Of a stretch of 52,585 nucleotides of DNA, positions 25,013 through 34,876 are shown in pieces. The position numbers and the translations under genes were made by a program. The notes below the pieces were generated by a model. The model worked only from the letters and a program-made list of their open reading frames with translations, was not told where the DNA came from and did no database searches. The stretch covers positions 1 to 52,585 of the forward strand of contig NZ_FOPV01000020.1 of assembly GCF_900113575.1 (NCBI RefSeq). The letters are read 5' to 3'. Origin of the DNA: Nitrosospira sp. Nsp14 (GTDB lineage: Bacteria; Pseudomonadota; Gammaproteobacteria; Burkholderiales; Nitrosomonadaceae). The stretch's first letter is position 1. Every line of letters begins with the position of its first letter.

Positions 25013-26802
25013 CAGCCTGCCGCCTCCGCATGGGTTGCATTCTCTCTCTGTCTCGCGCGCTCAACAATACTAATAAACGCCTGCTCCATGCTCAGTTTGC
25101 CGTCTTTCCCGCCTGCCTGCAGACGCACCTCCTGCGGGGTCCCGAGCGCAAGCAATTTGCCCGCATCCTGTATCACGATGCGGTCGCAATACTCGGCTTC
25201 TTCCATGAAATGGGTGGTGATGATGATCGTCGTTCCTACCTGTGACAACGCCGTAATGCGGCGCCAGAACTCGCGCCGCTTCAGCGGATCGGTGCCACTG
25301 GTGGGTTCGTCCAGGAACAGGATGTCGGGTTCGTGCAACAAACCGACGGCCATTGCCAGGCGTTGCTTGAATCCACCGGGCAGTTGGCCGCTGGGTGAAT
25401 TTTCCCTTCCTCCAAGATCGAATTGCTCAACCACGGTGCGGATGCGATCATATAAGCGAGCCCCATACAAGCCATAAGCGCTGCCAAAGAACTCCAGGTT
25501 TTCGCGTACCGAGAGATCGCCATAGAGAGCGAATTTTTGCGAGACATAGCCGATGTTGCGGCGCGCAACGGCTCGGGCGTGCCGCAAGTCAACCCCCGCG
25601 ACATGGACGAAACCGCTGCTCGCAGGCAAAAGACCGCACAGTACGCGAAACGTGGTGGTTTTGCCGGCGCCATTCGGACCCAGCAAGCCAAAAATCTCGC
25701 CGCGCCGGACCGAAAACGAGACATGATCCACGGCGATGAATTGACCAAAAGTCCGCACAAGATCTTTCACCTCAATTGCGATTTCATCGCTAATTCCTGT
25801 TACAGGGCGGTGAGTGACCATCGCTTCGGCATCCCGCGCGATAGTTTCCATCTGCGCATCGTACCGTTTGCGCAGCAGGACCATGAACCCGTCCTCAAGA
25901 CTTGCCGCTGCCGGGAATACCTCGATACCGTCCAGCAAGGCATCCAGCCGCGTATTGCCCGCGTCGGCACGCCGGATGAAACGAACGGCTCCGCCTTGAG
26001 GAACTGCGTCGATAATGCTTTCGGCGTCATCCAGCAGGCGTGCCTGGAGGATCCGCGGCGGCTGGTCCTGCGGGGGGATGGCGATAAAGCACAGGTTGTT
26101 CGCCTGGCCCCGAATGTCTGCCGGAGTGCCGCTGGTCAGCAGCTTGCCCTCGTGCAGCACGAACACCCGGGCGCAGCGCTCGGCTTCATCGAGATAGGCG
26201 GTAGTGACGAGCACGGTCAGGCGCTCATCGTGAATCATTTGCAGGATAATTTCCCACAGCTCGACACGGGATAGCGGGTCCACACCCACGGTCGGCTCAT
26301 CGAGCAGCAACAACTCGGGCGCGCGGACCAAGGTGCAGGCAAGGCCCAGTTTCTGCTTCATTCCCCCCGACAATTTCCCAGCCGGGCGGTCGGTAAAACG
26401 CGCCAGGTTGGTCATGTGCAGCAGCCGGCGGTAGCGTTCCTTGCGAGCCTCCTGCGTCACGCCATGCAGATCGGCATACAGGTCGAGGTTTTCCTGCACG
26501 CTCAGGTCTTCATACAGGCCAAAACGCTGCGGCATATAACTGATGCGGTCCTGAACCGCTTGCGGATCGGTGGCGACATCGATGCCCAGTACTTCGAGTC
26601 GGCCTTGATCTGCTTGCATCAGTCCGGCCATCATCCGCAGCAGTGTCGTTTTGCCCGCCCCGTCCGGGCCAACCAAAGCGGTAAGCGTTCCCGGGAGTAC
26701 TTCGAGAGAGACATCGGTGACGGCGAGAACCGTCTGTCCCGTTTCCTTGATCAGAAAGCGCTTGTGAAGTCCGTTTCCCGCCAGCGCCGCCGCTTCATTC
26801 AT
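25012..26802 (-). CDS. Duplicated ABC transporter ATPase (YbhF-like)
   Basis: Cytosolic ATPase of 596 residues with two complete nucleotide-binding domains in one chain. The first has GPDGAGKTT, signature LSGGMKQ and LLLLDEPTVGVD. The second has GPNGAGKTT, a variant signature LPGGFKQ and LFLDEPTSGTD. Both Walker motifs look intact. Fused ATPases of this kind power YbhFSR-type exporters. It overlaps the membrane-fusion gene by eight bases and the first permease gene at its stop, so translation of the operon is tightly coupled. Confidence 0.92.
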   Translation of the reverse strand: MNEAAALAGNGLHKRFLIKETGQTVLAVTDVSLEVLPGTLTALVGPDGAGKTTLLRMMAGLMQADQGRLEVLGIDVATDPQAVQDRISYMPQRFGLYEDLSVQENLDLYADLHGVTQEARKERYRRLLHMTNLARFTDRPAGKLSGGMKQKLGLACTLVRAPELLLLDEPTVGVDPLSRVELWEIILQMIHDERLTVLVTTAYLDEAERCARVFVLHEGKLLTSGTPADIRGQANNLCFIAIPPQDQPPRILQARLLDDAESIIDAVPQGGAVRFIRRADAGNTRLDALLDGIEVFPAAASLEDGFMVLLRKRYDAQMETIARDAEAMVTHRPVTGISDEIAIEVKDLVRTFGQFIAVDHVSFSVRRGEIFGLLGPNGAGKTTTFRVLCGLLPASSGFVHVAGVDLRHARAVARRNIGYVSQKFALYGDLSVRENLEFFGSAYGLYGARLYDRIRTVVEQFDLGGRENSPSGQLPGGFKQRLAMAVGLLHEPDILFLDEPTSGTDPLKRREFWRRITALSQVGTTIIITTHFMEEAEYCDRIVIQDAGKLLALGTPQEVRLQAGGKDGKLSMEQAFISIVERARQRENATHAEAAG

Positions 26803-27829
26803 CCTTACGTCCTGGGAGCTGCTTGTCCTCTTGCAGAGGAATACGCACGGTGGCCGGCATGCCTAAACGCAGCCGATCGCCAGGGTCATCGACATAGACG
26901 CGCACTTCGTAGACCAGGCTGGTACGGAGTTCTTCGGTCTGGACGATTTTCGGCGTGAACTCCGCTACGGAGGAAATATAGCCTATGCGTCCCGGGATGG
27001 GCTGATCCGGATGGCTGTCGATGATCACCTGAGCGCTCATTCCCGGCTTGATATGGCCCAGATCGACTTCGGTTATGTAGGCGCGCACCCATTTCGGGTC
27101 GGTGATTGCCAACGCATAAACCGGGCGTTCTGGTGAGGCCATATCGCCCGGTTCCAGCAGGCGCGAGCGGATCGTGGCGTTGATGGGGGCTTTCAATTCC
27201 GCCTGGTTGAGATAATGAATGAGCAGTGCCAGCTCGGCTCGCGCGCCATTCAACTGCGCCCCGGCCTGGGCGATGTCTTCGCGCCGCGGACCGATCCGGG
27301 CCAGTTGCAAAGCCTTTTTGCGGTTCTCGAGCTGCGCCCGGGCTACGCGCCGGCGGGCACGCGCACTATCGAGATCCTGTTCGCTTACAGCCCCGGAAGT
27401 ATTGCCGGTGATGTCCCGTAGGCGGGTCAAATTCACTTCTGCCAGATCCGCCTCGGCCTGCGCGGCGCGCACCTCAGCCCTGGTCTGCGCCACCTCCTCC
27501 GGCCGCGTGCCATTCTTCAGCCGCAGCAAAACCTGCTCCTGTACGGCGATACGAGCTTCCGCCTCCGCGATTTGCAGGGTCAAGGCGCGGGTATCAAGGC
27601 GTGCGATGACCTGCCCGGCCTCGACTCGGTCACCTTCCTGCACCCGCATCTCGGCGATCCGCTCGCTGCCGTTGAACGCCAATGAAACCTGGCGGATATC
27701 GACATTACCGAAGAGTACCAGTGTGCCGCTGTCGGCCGGATGGCGAGTGAAATACCACCCCGCCAGTGCCAGGGCGGTCAATATGAGCACTACAGTAGCC
27801 GCAACGAGCTGTTTGAGTCGTTTGTTCAT
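26795..27829 (-). CDS. HlyD-family membrane fusion protein (YbhG-like)
   Basis: Periplasmic adaptor of 344 residues. An N-terminal signal anchor (LVAATVVLILTALALAGWYF) is followed by a barrel-sandwich half (VEAGQVIARLD), a helical hairpin with many Ala/Glu/Arg heptads (about 80-200), and the return lipoyl half with KAPINATIRSRLLEPGDMA. It would link the inner-membrane ABC complex to an outer-membrane channel such as TolC, which is not encoded nearby. It is the first gene of the exporter operon, with 117 bp to the unrelated upstream gene pair. Confidence 0.9.
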   Translation of the reverse strand: MNKRLKQLVAATVVLILTALALAGWYFTRHPADSGTLVLFGNVDIRQVSLAFNGSERIAEMRVQEGDRVEAGQVIARLDTRALTLQIAEAEARIAVQEQVLLRLKNGTRPEEVAQTRAEVRAAQAEADLAEVNLTRLRDITGNTSGAVSEQDLDSARARRRVARAQLENRKKALQLARIGPRREDIAQAGAQLNGARAELALLIHYLNQAELKAPINATIRSRLLEPGDMASPERPVYALAITDPKWVRAYITEVDLGHIKPGMSAQVIIDSHPDQPIPGRIGYISSVAEFTPKIVQTEELRTSLVYEVRVYVDDPGDRLRLGMPATVRIPLQEDKQLPGRKDE

Positions 27830-27946
27830 AAGGCAAATTGGGCCAGCTCCCGTTGCAGCGCGTCTGCGCTGACCGGTCGGTTCCAGCTTATGGGTTCCCG
27901 GTTTGCGGCCTTAACAAGTTCTGCTGCTCCTGCAATGATTTGCCAC

Positions 27947-28369
27947 TCAGGTGCCGTCGCTGCCCTGCCGCTGGACAATCGCGATCGTGGCATCGTTCAC
28001 TGCCAAGATTGCGGCTGGGATAGCTGCTGCGTTGCCCGAGGACACGGCCGCGGCGAAGAGAATCAGCGCAGAGGCGAGATCAAGCGCCTGCTTGAGCGTG
28101 GCAATACGTTGCACCGCAGATCGCGCCGCTTTTAGGCTGGATTGCAAATGAACAACCGCCACCTCACTGTCCAGCAGAACGAGTCCGATGGCGGAGGTGT
28201 AGATGCCGGAGGCCGTGTTCAACAGCCGGATCTCCTGCTGATCGATTTCATCCCATTGGGCTTTCGTCAGGCTGGCGCGGTGACTGATGCGCCAGTCGCC
28301 GAGTGCAATTGCGGCATCCCGAAACTGGTTGCCCAGCTCAAACGCATCATCCGGGTTGAGTTTATCCAT
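27947..28369 (-). CDS. Small helical protein, unknown
   Basis: Product of 140 residues beginning MDKLNPDDAFELGNQF. It is almost wholly helical by composition, with a hydrophobic Ala-rich segment near the C-terminus (about 95-130). No signal peptide is seen, although the C-terminal stretch could insert in a membrane. It follows the lipoprotein gene by 14 bp on the same strand and is probably co-transcribed with it. No family is recognised. Confidence 0.6.
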   Translation of the reverse strand: MDKLNPDDAFELGNQFRDAAIALGDWRISHRASLTKAQWDEIDQQEIRLLNTASGIYTSAIGLVLLDSEVAVVHLQSSLKAARSAVQRIATLKQALDLASALILFAAAVSSGNAAAIPAAILAVNDATIAIVQRQGSDGT

Positions 28370-28383
28370 GCGGCTGTCTTGTA

Positions 28384-29244
28384 TTATCGCGTGATCTCAA
28401 GCAAGCTGCGGTAAGCATACCGAAGTTCATCGATATATGGGCTGAATTGCTCGTTTAGCTCGTTATTGCCGATCCTGTCTCTATGCTCATGCAGATATTG
28501 GTGACCTTGTGCGAGCTTCTCCAATACCGCGTCATACGCCTGCGCGCCCTTGATCCGGCTATCGATCCGGCCCAGCGCTTCGGCTTTCGCTTCCCTCGCC
28601 AAGGCCATCGCCACGGGCTCCGGCGGATTGTCGGGCGCGAGCATGAAGTTGTCGTAATACCGCGAGACCAGCGTCGATTCCACCTGTAAATCCGCGTAGA
28701 TACCCCTCATTACGATCTTGCGCGTAGCCTTGATGATATCCTGCAGGGGCTGATTGCCGTCCTGGATAAGCTTTTTGATTTCGTTCCGCCGGTATACCGC
28801 CGTGACCCCGCGTGCCAGCAAAGTGGATAGTGCGGCGACTGCCTCTTTTTCGTCACTGGTCAGCAACGTCGCCTTGTTTAGGCTGGCGCCGAGGTCTTTC
28901 AGCGATTTATCATATGCCCTGATCTCGCCCGTCGTCAGTCCTCCGAGCCCCTGCATGTAGCCGACCATCGTTTGCTGAAACACATCCAGGCTTGCCTGCT
29001 GTGCTTCCCGTCGCGTCCTCTGCGCGTCCAGTTCCGCGTGGAACTCAGGTGGCTGATATTGCTTGCGTCGATCCAGCGCCGCAATATAGTCTCTGGTTAC
29101 GGCTGCATGATTTGCCGCGTTGGACGAAAGCGTCGCAAACTTTTTTACTGCATCAAAATTTGCACAACCGGATACGCCTACCGCCAGCAGAAAAGCGGCG
29201 AATCCGGGAAAGAAACCTCTTCCTATATGAAGGGGGCGAGCCAT
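28384..29244 (-). CDS. Helical lipoprotein, unknown
   Basis: From ATG 29244 (AGGAA seven bases upstream) the product is about 286 residues with a lipoprotein signal ending GVSGC. A longer frame from 29307 adds 21 polar residues before the signal and is unlikely. The mature part is long-helical and rich in Ala, Leu, Lys, Glu and Asp, without Cys clusters. This suggests a coiled-coil envelope protein. It forms a two-gene unit with the downstream 140-residue protein. I recognise no family. Confidence 0.68.
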   Translation of the reverse strand: MARPLHIGRGFFPGFAAFLLAVGVSGCANFDAVKKFATLSSNAANHAAVTRDYIAALDRRKQYQPPEFHAELDAQRTRREAQQASLDVFQQTMVGYMQGLGGLTTGEIRAYDKSLKDLGASLNKATLLTSDEKEAVAALSTLLARGVTAVYRRNEIKKLIQDGNQPLQDIIKATRKIVMRGIYADLQVESTLVSRYYDNFMLAPDNPPEPVAMALAREAKAEALGRIDSRIKGAQAYDAVLEKLAQGHQYLHEHRDRIGNNELNEQFSPYIDELRYAYRSLLEITR

Positions 29245-29491
29245 GTTGAATTTCCTGTACCTGGATGAACGATCGTCCATCGGTGCAATATCCCGCATTT
29301 CAGCCACTGGCGGCTACCCAGCTCATCATTTCTTATGCAAAATGTGCAGCGGATGCTGCATTGTAGAGCTTCATATCAGGTTAACGGAATGTCGGGTAAA
29401 ACCTGATAGAGTCTCATTCCTCAAGCGGATGGCGGCGCGCCGTGCTCGTACACAGCTCAAGGTTTGAATAATACTGAAAATCGCCGTACTC

Positions 29492-30739
29492 ATGAGAAAA
29501 ATTACTCTGCCGGCGGTTGCTCTGGCGGCAAGTTTCGCCATTGCCGCCGCGATGCATGCGGCCGCCGAAGCGGTCACCGAAGTGGCCACCGAAGCGGCCG
29601 CCGGCAACGCACCCCCCAGCTTCAGGCTGAATTATATCGGTCATCAGCTCGTGCCCAACAATACCCGCTTCAACGGCACCACCGTCGGAGGTTTGTCCTC
29701 TCTCGATTATGATCCGGCCAGCGGCCGTTATCTGGCCGTCAGCGATGACCGCAGCAAATTCAACCCCGCGCGGTTCTATGAACTTTCCCTGGACCTCTCC
29801 CGTTTTACCCGCTCCGCGACACCGGGCATGGACGGCGTGACTTTCCACTCAGTTACCACGATTCAACGCCACGATGGCGGCGCTTTCCCGAATGGCACGG
29901 TGGACCCGGAAGGCCTGCGCCTGGACGCCACGCGCAATAAAATATATTGGAGTGATGAAGGTCACCGCGGCATTATGCTCACCAGAAACCCGGCAGTGCG
30001 CGAAATGAATCTCGATGGCAGCCACAGCCGCGATTTCGGTGTGCCTTACTACTATTATCCGCACGGCTCCAGGCTCGGTATATTCCCCGGCGACAGCGGG
30101 GTCTATGGGAATCTCGCATTCGAAAGCCTTGCAATTTCGGTGGATCGCAGGACGCTATATACCGCCACCGAGAATGGCTTAATCCAGGATACGCCGCCGG
30201 CGAATATCGTTACGGGATCCCGTGCACGCATCCTGTCCTTTGACATCGACAGCGGTGCGCCAGGGGCCGAATACATCTACGATGTGGCGCCGGTTGTTTT
30301 CATCCCCGCCTCGATTATCGGATTTGCAACCAATGGGCTGACCGATTTCGTTGCCGTTGGAGACCGGCAGTTCATCACGATCGAACGGGCTTTCACGCTC
30401 GATGCGCTCATCCCCGGTACCAACTCGACCGGTTATTCCATCCGTCTCTATTATGCGGATGCGCGCAACGCTACGGATGTATCAGGAATGCGGACGATTG
30501 CAGGCCTCAGCGTTGTTCCGGTAAAAAAGACATTGCTGCTGGACTTGTCGGAACTGAAAAACGCGGACGGCTCCGCGCTCGCGCAGGGTAATATCGAAGG
30601 GATCACTTTGGGACCTGTCTTCAATGGCAGGCACACCGTCATACTGGTAGCCGACAATAATTTTACCCGCACCCAGTTGACCCAGTTCATAGCATTGGAA
30701 ATGCGGCATGACATGTCGAAAAGCCCGCCGGCTTTTTGA
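29492..30739 (+). CDS. Secreted phytase-like esterase domain protein
   Basis: Protein of 415 residues with a signal peptide (LPAVALAASFAIAAAMHAAA) followed by a beta-propeller-like domain of the 'esterase-like activity of phytase' family. Features are GGLSSLDYDPASGRYLAVSDDR near the start, VDPEGLRL, YWSDEGHRG and a late NIEGITLGP. These mark calcium and substrate positions in the family, whose natural substrates are poorly defined. The product is probably periplasmic or exported. The gene is divergent from the lipoprotein pair. A short hairpin overlaps its stop codon. Confidence 0.8.
   Translation: MRKITLPAVALAASFAIAAAMHAAAEAVTEVATEAAAGNAPPSFRLNYIGHQLVPNNTRFNGTTVGGLSSLDYDPASGRYLAVSDDRSKFNPARFYELSLDLSRFTRSATPGMDGVTFHSVTTIQRHDGGAFPNGTVDPEGLRLDATRNKIYWSDEGHRGIMLTRNPAVREMNLDGSHSRDFGVPYYYYPHGSRLGIFPGDSGVYGNLAFESLAISVDRRTLYTATENGLIQDTPPANIVTGSRARILSFDIDSGAPGAEYIYDVAPVVFIPASIIGFATNGLTDFVAVGDRQFITIERAFTLDALIPGTNSTGYSIRLYYADARNATDVSGMRTIAGLSVVPVKKTLLLDLSELKNADGSALAQGNIEGITLGPVFNGRHTVILVADNNFTRTQLTQFIALEMRHDMSKSPPAF
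30719..30737 (+). terminator. Possible intrinsic terminator overlapping the stop codon
   Basis: AAAAGCC (30719-30725) pairs with GGCTTTT (30730-30736) around a four-base loop and runs into five T residues at the phytase-like gene's stop. The stem is short, so efficiency is doubtful. Confidence 0.35.
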
Positions 30740-31068
30740 GGACTGGATAACAACGGGAACGTTTGTGGACATTCTTCGATAACCGTGCCGAGATACTGCC
30801 GGTAAAAGTTCATCCGCCATGGCCCCCGGACGCCTGCCGCGCTCGATTCAAACCGCCGGGCTGACGTGATTACACGCGACGTTTCCAGGCTGGCGGAAGG
30901 CGAAAATGGGAATCGAGCGCCCCGCCCCACTTAACCAATTGACGTAACAGAAACGTCCAGCGTCGCCTTTCTCGATGCTAGACAACGAACACCTGGCAAC
31001 AACTGCGGGCAACTATTTCTGCTAAGCTTTATGCCGGGCGAAACGGAAACGAAACGATTGGAGTGTCC
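30740..31068. other. Intergenic region, about 330 bp
   Basis: No convincing gene is seen between the phytase-like gene and the potassium transporter. Minus-strand frames here are antisense shadows. The KtrA promoter should lie in the last 100 bp, but I cannot assign boxes with confidence. Confidence 0.3.
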
Positions 31069-31719
31069 ATGAAGCATACCTATGCGGTGGTTGGGCTTGG
31101 CATTTTCGGATCGACCGTCGCGCTTGAGCTTGCACGGCTGGGGCATGACGTCATCGGGATCGATCTTGACCCCAATCTTGTCAATAACATCGCCGATAAA
31201 ATCACCCAGGCCGTCATTGCTGACGCGCAGGATGAGAAGGTATTGCGCGACCTGGGAGTTCATGATTGCGATGGCGTGGTGATCGCCATTGGAGAAGACA
31301 TCGAGGCCAATATCCTCGCTACCTTGATCGTCAAAGGCATGCCCAAGCCCAAGGTCTGGGCAAAAGCCAATAATCCCAACCATCACAAGATATTGGAAAA
31401 ACTGGGCACTGACCATATCGTGCACCCGGAACACGAAATGGGCCTGCGCCTCGCGCGCGGAATGGTCTATCCCGAGGTGATGGACTACATCAGCTTCGGC
31501 GACGATCAATTCGCCGTAGAAGTGCGCGCTTCAGAGCGGCTAGCCGGGCAGGGGCTGGATTCCCTTCATCTGGCGGAAAACGATCTCCAATGTTTGCTGA
31601 TCAAGCATCAGGAGCAGGTTCTGGCGCCGCCGCCACCGCAATATGAGTTCAAGCTCAATGACCAGATTCTGTTATGGGGGATGTTGCGCAACCTGCGGAA
31701 AATCAGCAAGTATTTATGA
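31069..31719 (+). CDS. TrkA/KtrA-type potassium uptake regulator
   Basis: Cytosolic gating subunit of a Trk/Ktr potassium transporter. The RCK_N Rossmann fold opens with YAVVGLGIFGSTVALELARL and an acidic ligand-binding end (VIGIDLD). A C-terminal RCK_C domain covers roughly residues 140-216. The length of about 216 residues corresponds to single-RCK KtrA rather than double-RCK TrkA. Nucleotide binding in such proteins controls the channel subunit. ATG 31069 has TGGAG five bases upstream; a GTG two codons earlier (31063) is possible. The stop overlaps an ATG of the downstream gene (ATGA). Confidence 0.9.
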   Translation: MKHTYAVVGLGIFGSTVALELARLGHDVIGIDLDPNLVNNIADKITQAVIADAQDEKVLRDLGVHDCDGVVIAIGEDIEANILATLIVKGMPKPKVWAKANNPNHHKILEKLGTDHIVHPEHEMGLRLARGMVYPEVMDYISFGDDQFAVEVRASERLAGQGLDSLHLAENDLQCLLIKHQEQVLAPPPPQYEFKLNDQILLWGMLRNLRKISKYL

Positions 31720-31730
31720 GGTGGGCGCTG

Positions 31731-33077
31731 ATGCGCGAGACATTGCTTCAGCGAATCAAGACGCATGTCCTGGAATTGACGCCGCCCCAGGCTCTGGCTC
31801 TCTCCTATATCGGTTTATGTCTGGTGGGCTCTCTGCTGTTGAAGCTGCCAGCAGCGGCCCAAATACCTATTACCTGGCCACAGGCCATTTTCACCGCTGT
31901 GTCGGCTTCTACCGTCACGGGCCTGGTGGTGGTCGATACCGGTACCCACTTCACCCTGCTTGGGCACTGGATACTGCTTTTTCTGATGCAGTGCGGCGGG
32001 CTGGGCCTGATGACATTCGGCATTCTCATCATTCACCTCATGAAGGGCCAATTAGGCCTCAAGCACCGCGCGGCACTACGTGAAAGCTTCAATCAAAGCG
32101 GACAAGGAGACTTGCGGCGCCTGATGCTATGGGCGGTGGGTTTCACGCTGATAACGGAAGCGCTGGGTACCGCACTTCTGGCTCTGCAGTGGGTCCCCGA
32201 ACTGGGCTGGGGACAGGGATTGTTCTATAGTTTTTTCCATGCTCTTTCCGCATTTAATAACGCGGGCTTTGCACTTCGCGCCGATAGCTTGATGCCCTAC
32301 GCAGGCAATCCTCTCGTCAATAGCGTTATCTCCTATCTGTTCATCTCTGGGGGTATCGGCTTCATCGTGGTCGCCGATATCCTCGGCCAACCGGGCTTCA
32401 AAAACTATTCGCTGCATACCAAACTCATGCTGATTGGGACGCTGGCTATTAACCTGGTTGCAATGGTCATAATACTGGTGCTCGAATATGGCAACCCTGC
32501 CACGCTCGGTGCACTTCCCGGCTGGGACGCCAAGCTTTGGGCCTCCTGGTTTCACGGAGCTGTGCCGCGTAGCTGCGGGTTTAACACGCTTGATACGGGC
32601 GCCCTCCTCCCATCCACCACTTTTTTCATTATCGGCCTGATGTTTATCGGCGGCGGCAGCGGCTCGACGGCGGGCGGCATCAAGCTCAGCACCTTCATCG
32701 TCGTTTTGCTCGCCACATGGGCATTTTTGAGAAAGCAGGAGCGCCCTGTTGTATTTGGCCGCAGCATCCCACTCGATATCATCCGCAAATCGCTGGCGAT
32801 CATCGTCATTTCGCTGCTTTGCGTCACCACGGGCATCTTCCTGCTAACCATAACGGAATCGGCGCCCTTTCTGGATGTGGCTTTTGAAGGGGTGTCCGCG
32901 GCAGCAACGGTTGGGCTATCCCGCGGAATTACTGCGGATTTGTCGCTCCCAGGCCAAGCGATCATCATGGTGTTGATGGTAATCGGCCGCATCGGGCCGC
33001 TCACTATCGCGTTCCTGCTGGCGACTTGGCGCGGCGAAAGCATACAGTATCCGCCGGGACAAGTGAGCATCGGATAG
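31731..33077 (+). CDS. KtrB/TrkH-type potassium channel subunit
   Basis: Inner-membrane ion-conducting subunit with four M1-P-M2 repeats. Their selectivity-filter segments are SASTVTGLVVV, SAFNNAGFAL, RSCGFNTLDTG and AATVGLSRG. The filter glycines are conserved in all four, so potassium (possibly sodium-coupled) transport is expected. ATG 31731 is preferred because GAGGTG lies seven bases upstream; ATG 31716, overlapping the KtrA stop, is the alternative. Together with the preceding gene it forms a complete two-component uptake system. Confidence 0.92.
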   Translation: MRETLLQRIKTHVLELTPPQALALSYIGLCLVGSLLLKLPAAAQIPITWPQAIFTAVSASTVTGLVVVDTGTHFTLLGHWILLFLMQCGGLGLMTFGILIIHLMKGQLGLKHRAALRESFNQSGQGDLRRLMLWAVGFTLITEALGTALLALQWVPELGWGQGLFYSFFHALSAFNNAGFALRADSLMPYAGNPLVNSVISYLFISGGIGFIVVADILGQPGFKNYSLHTKLMLIGTLAINLVAMVIILVLEYGNPATLGALPGWDAKLWASWFHGAVPRSCGFNTLDTGALLPSTTFFIIGLMFIGGGSGSTAGGIKLSTFIVVLLATWAFLRKQERPVVFGRSIPLDIIRKSLAIIVISLLCVTTGIFLLTITESAPFLDVAFEGVSAAATVGLSRGITADLSLPGQAIIMVLMVIGRIGPLTIAFLLATWRGESIQYPPGQVSIG

Positions 33078-33262
33078 GTAAAAATTCTGACCTCGTGACA
33101 ACTACTAAACTGAGCTAGCAGCTAAAATCGCTCACCCCAGCCAAATGTTCTCCGCCAGAGTTCGACATAGGTTGAAAAACCTTACGGTAGGTTCCATAGG
33201 TCTAGGGGAAAAATGACAAAAAAAGGTTGTATGAGAAACCACTAAGCACAGGAATACGCATT

Positions 33263-34876
33263 ATGAATAAGATAGAGAGTATGGAACTCTATACGCAAGG
33301 CGTAGAGGTCTGGAACTCTTGGGCAGCCGAGATGTTGGCTGAGCGTACCAAGCTTATAGAGACCGGAGAATGGATGGCTGAAATTGATCCCTTGGGTAAA
33401 CTCTGGGGATCAAATCTAGCAACTGAGAAATGGTTAGATGCGGTAATGAGCAATTTCTCAGGAGAAGTGTTTAAGAATGAGATGAATTTTATCAATTTCG
33501 TATTTCCTGGAGATGCAAAATTTACAGGGACGGTATTTACGCGCGAAGTGAGGTTTAATGGCACGACGTTCAACGGCTTTACAGATTTTGAGACCGCGGT
33601 CTTTCGTAGCTATGCGGGGTTCGGGGAAACCAAATTCCTCGGCTTAACATCATTTTATAAAGCCAAATTTGGTTTCAGCGGGAATTTCAACGGAGCTGAG
33701 TTTAGCGGTGGTGCAGAGTTTAGTAGCGCGACGTTCGGCACAGCGGTTTTCATTGGAGCGAGGTTCGACAGCTATGCTGAGTTTAGCAAAGCAATGGTTA
33801 ACACTGGGTACTTTTCTCAAGCGGTATTTAACGGCGAAGCTCGGTTCTCAAAAGCGAGTTTTAATGGCGATGCCCAATTCATGGGGGTGAAATTTAACCG
33901 TTCCTTGCACTTTGATGAAGCAAATTTCAACAGCAACGTAATGTTCCATGGCGCAATGATGGCGGACAGGGCAAGTTTCGATAGAGCGGAATTCAAGGGC
34001 AGAACGTGGTTCGACCAGTCTCTTTTCAAGGGGAATGTAGTATTTGATCAAGCGATCTTTGCGAATCTTACAAGTTTTTTTCGCGTCACGTTCCAGAAGG
34101 AATCAAGCTTTGTTGCAATAGAAGGGCGAAGTCTCTTTACGCTTGAAGAGTCGGTCTTTTTTTTAGTGCCCGATTTCGCACAAGCGCATTTTGCGGAAGC
34201 GTTGCGGCTCGACAATTCACATTTCAGTGCCGCCCCACGTGAGTCGAGACGATTGTGGAAGCGCGAGCTTAGGAGTACTAACACAGATCTCGCCTCCCGT
34301 TGGCGTACTCTAAAACGCCTTGCACTTCAGGGACACGACCACGAACGGGAGCTCAATTTTTTTGCGGAGGAGATCAAATCGCTGCGCGGCGTAAAGGACT
34401 GGCTCTTACCTAATCCACTCAGTTTTCGCAAAGGTTCTCCGGTATGTTGGCCGGGGGGTGGACGCTATTGGGCAGGACTTCTGTATGAATGGTTTTCGGA
34501 CTTTGGGAGATCTGCACTCCGCCCGCTCTTATGGTGGGTAACTATAACGTCCATTTTTGCAACCTATTATTTCCTCCATTATTCTGATCTGCCGTCTGAG
34601 AGCCCACGCACTACCCCGGCATTTACCTGTACTGGTGACCCGGTGGCGGCCGCACTCTACTTATCGATTCATAATGGTTTGGTTATTTCAGGGCTGGGCC
34701 GCGCTGAAAAATTAGCTCAGAGTTATGCGTGCTTGTATGGAAGGGAAGAAAACAGTGGTTTCTTCCCGGTGATGCCCGATGCTGTAGTGTTTGCTGGGCT
34801 TATTCAAACGATACTTTCGGCCATACTAATCTTTCTATTTTTACTTGCCCTTAGAAACTACTTTCGAATTAAATGA
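33263..34876 (+). CDS. Pentapeptide-repeat-like protein with C-terminal membrane segments
   Basis: Product of about 537 residues from ATG 33263. After 75 N-terminal residues comes a long array (about 75-310) of five-residue units with Phe at every fifth position (for example FNGTTFNGF, FSGGAEFSSATF), a pentapeptide-repeat variant that folds as a right-handed beta-helix. A charged Arg/Lys region follows. The C-terminal third has two or three hydrophobic spans (LLWWVTITSIFATYYFL and FAGLIQTILSAILIFLFLLAL) with a Cys-containing loop between. The array would lie on one side of the membrane. Base composition is more AT-rich than the neighbours, suggesting transfer. The layout recalls pentapeptide proteins with a C-terminal ion-channel-like domain, but no filter motif was identified. 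Confidence 0.75.
   Translation: MNKIESMELYTQGVEVWNSWAAEMLAERTKLIETGEWMAEIDPLGKLWGSNLATEKWLDAVMSNFSGEVFKNEMNFINFVFPGDAKFTGTVFTREVRFNGTTFNGFTDFETAVFRSYAGFGETKFLGLTSFYKAKFGFSGNFNGAEFSGGAEFSSATFGTAVFIGARFDSYAEFSKAMVNTGYFSQAVFNGEARFSKASFNGDAQFMGVKFNRSLHFDEANFNSNVMFHGAMMADRASFDRAEFKGRTWFDQSLFKGNVVFDQAIFANLTSFFRVTFQKESSFVAIEGRSLFTLEESVFFLVPDFAQAHFAEALRLDNSHFSAAPRESRRLWKRELRSTNTDLASRWRTLKRLALQGHDHERELNFFAEEIKSLRGVKDWLLPNPLSFRKGSPVCWPGGGRYWAGLLYEWFSDFGRSALRPLLWWVTITSIFATYYFLHYSDLPSESPRTTPAFTCTGDPVAAALYLSIHNGLVISGLGRAEKLAQSYACLYGREENSGFFPVMPDAVVFAGLIQTILSAILIFLFLLALRNYFRIK

Noticed and set aside
22721-27829. ABC exporter as a dedicated exporter of the peptides or toxins
   Set aside because: It is a complete YbhGFSR-type operon far from both; it has no peptidase domain typical of peptide exporters.
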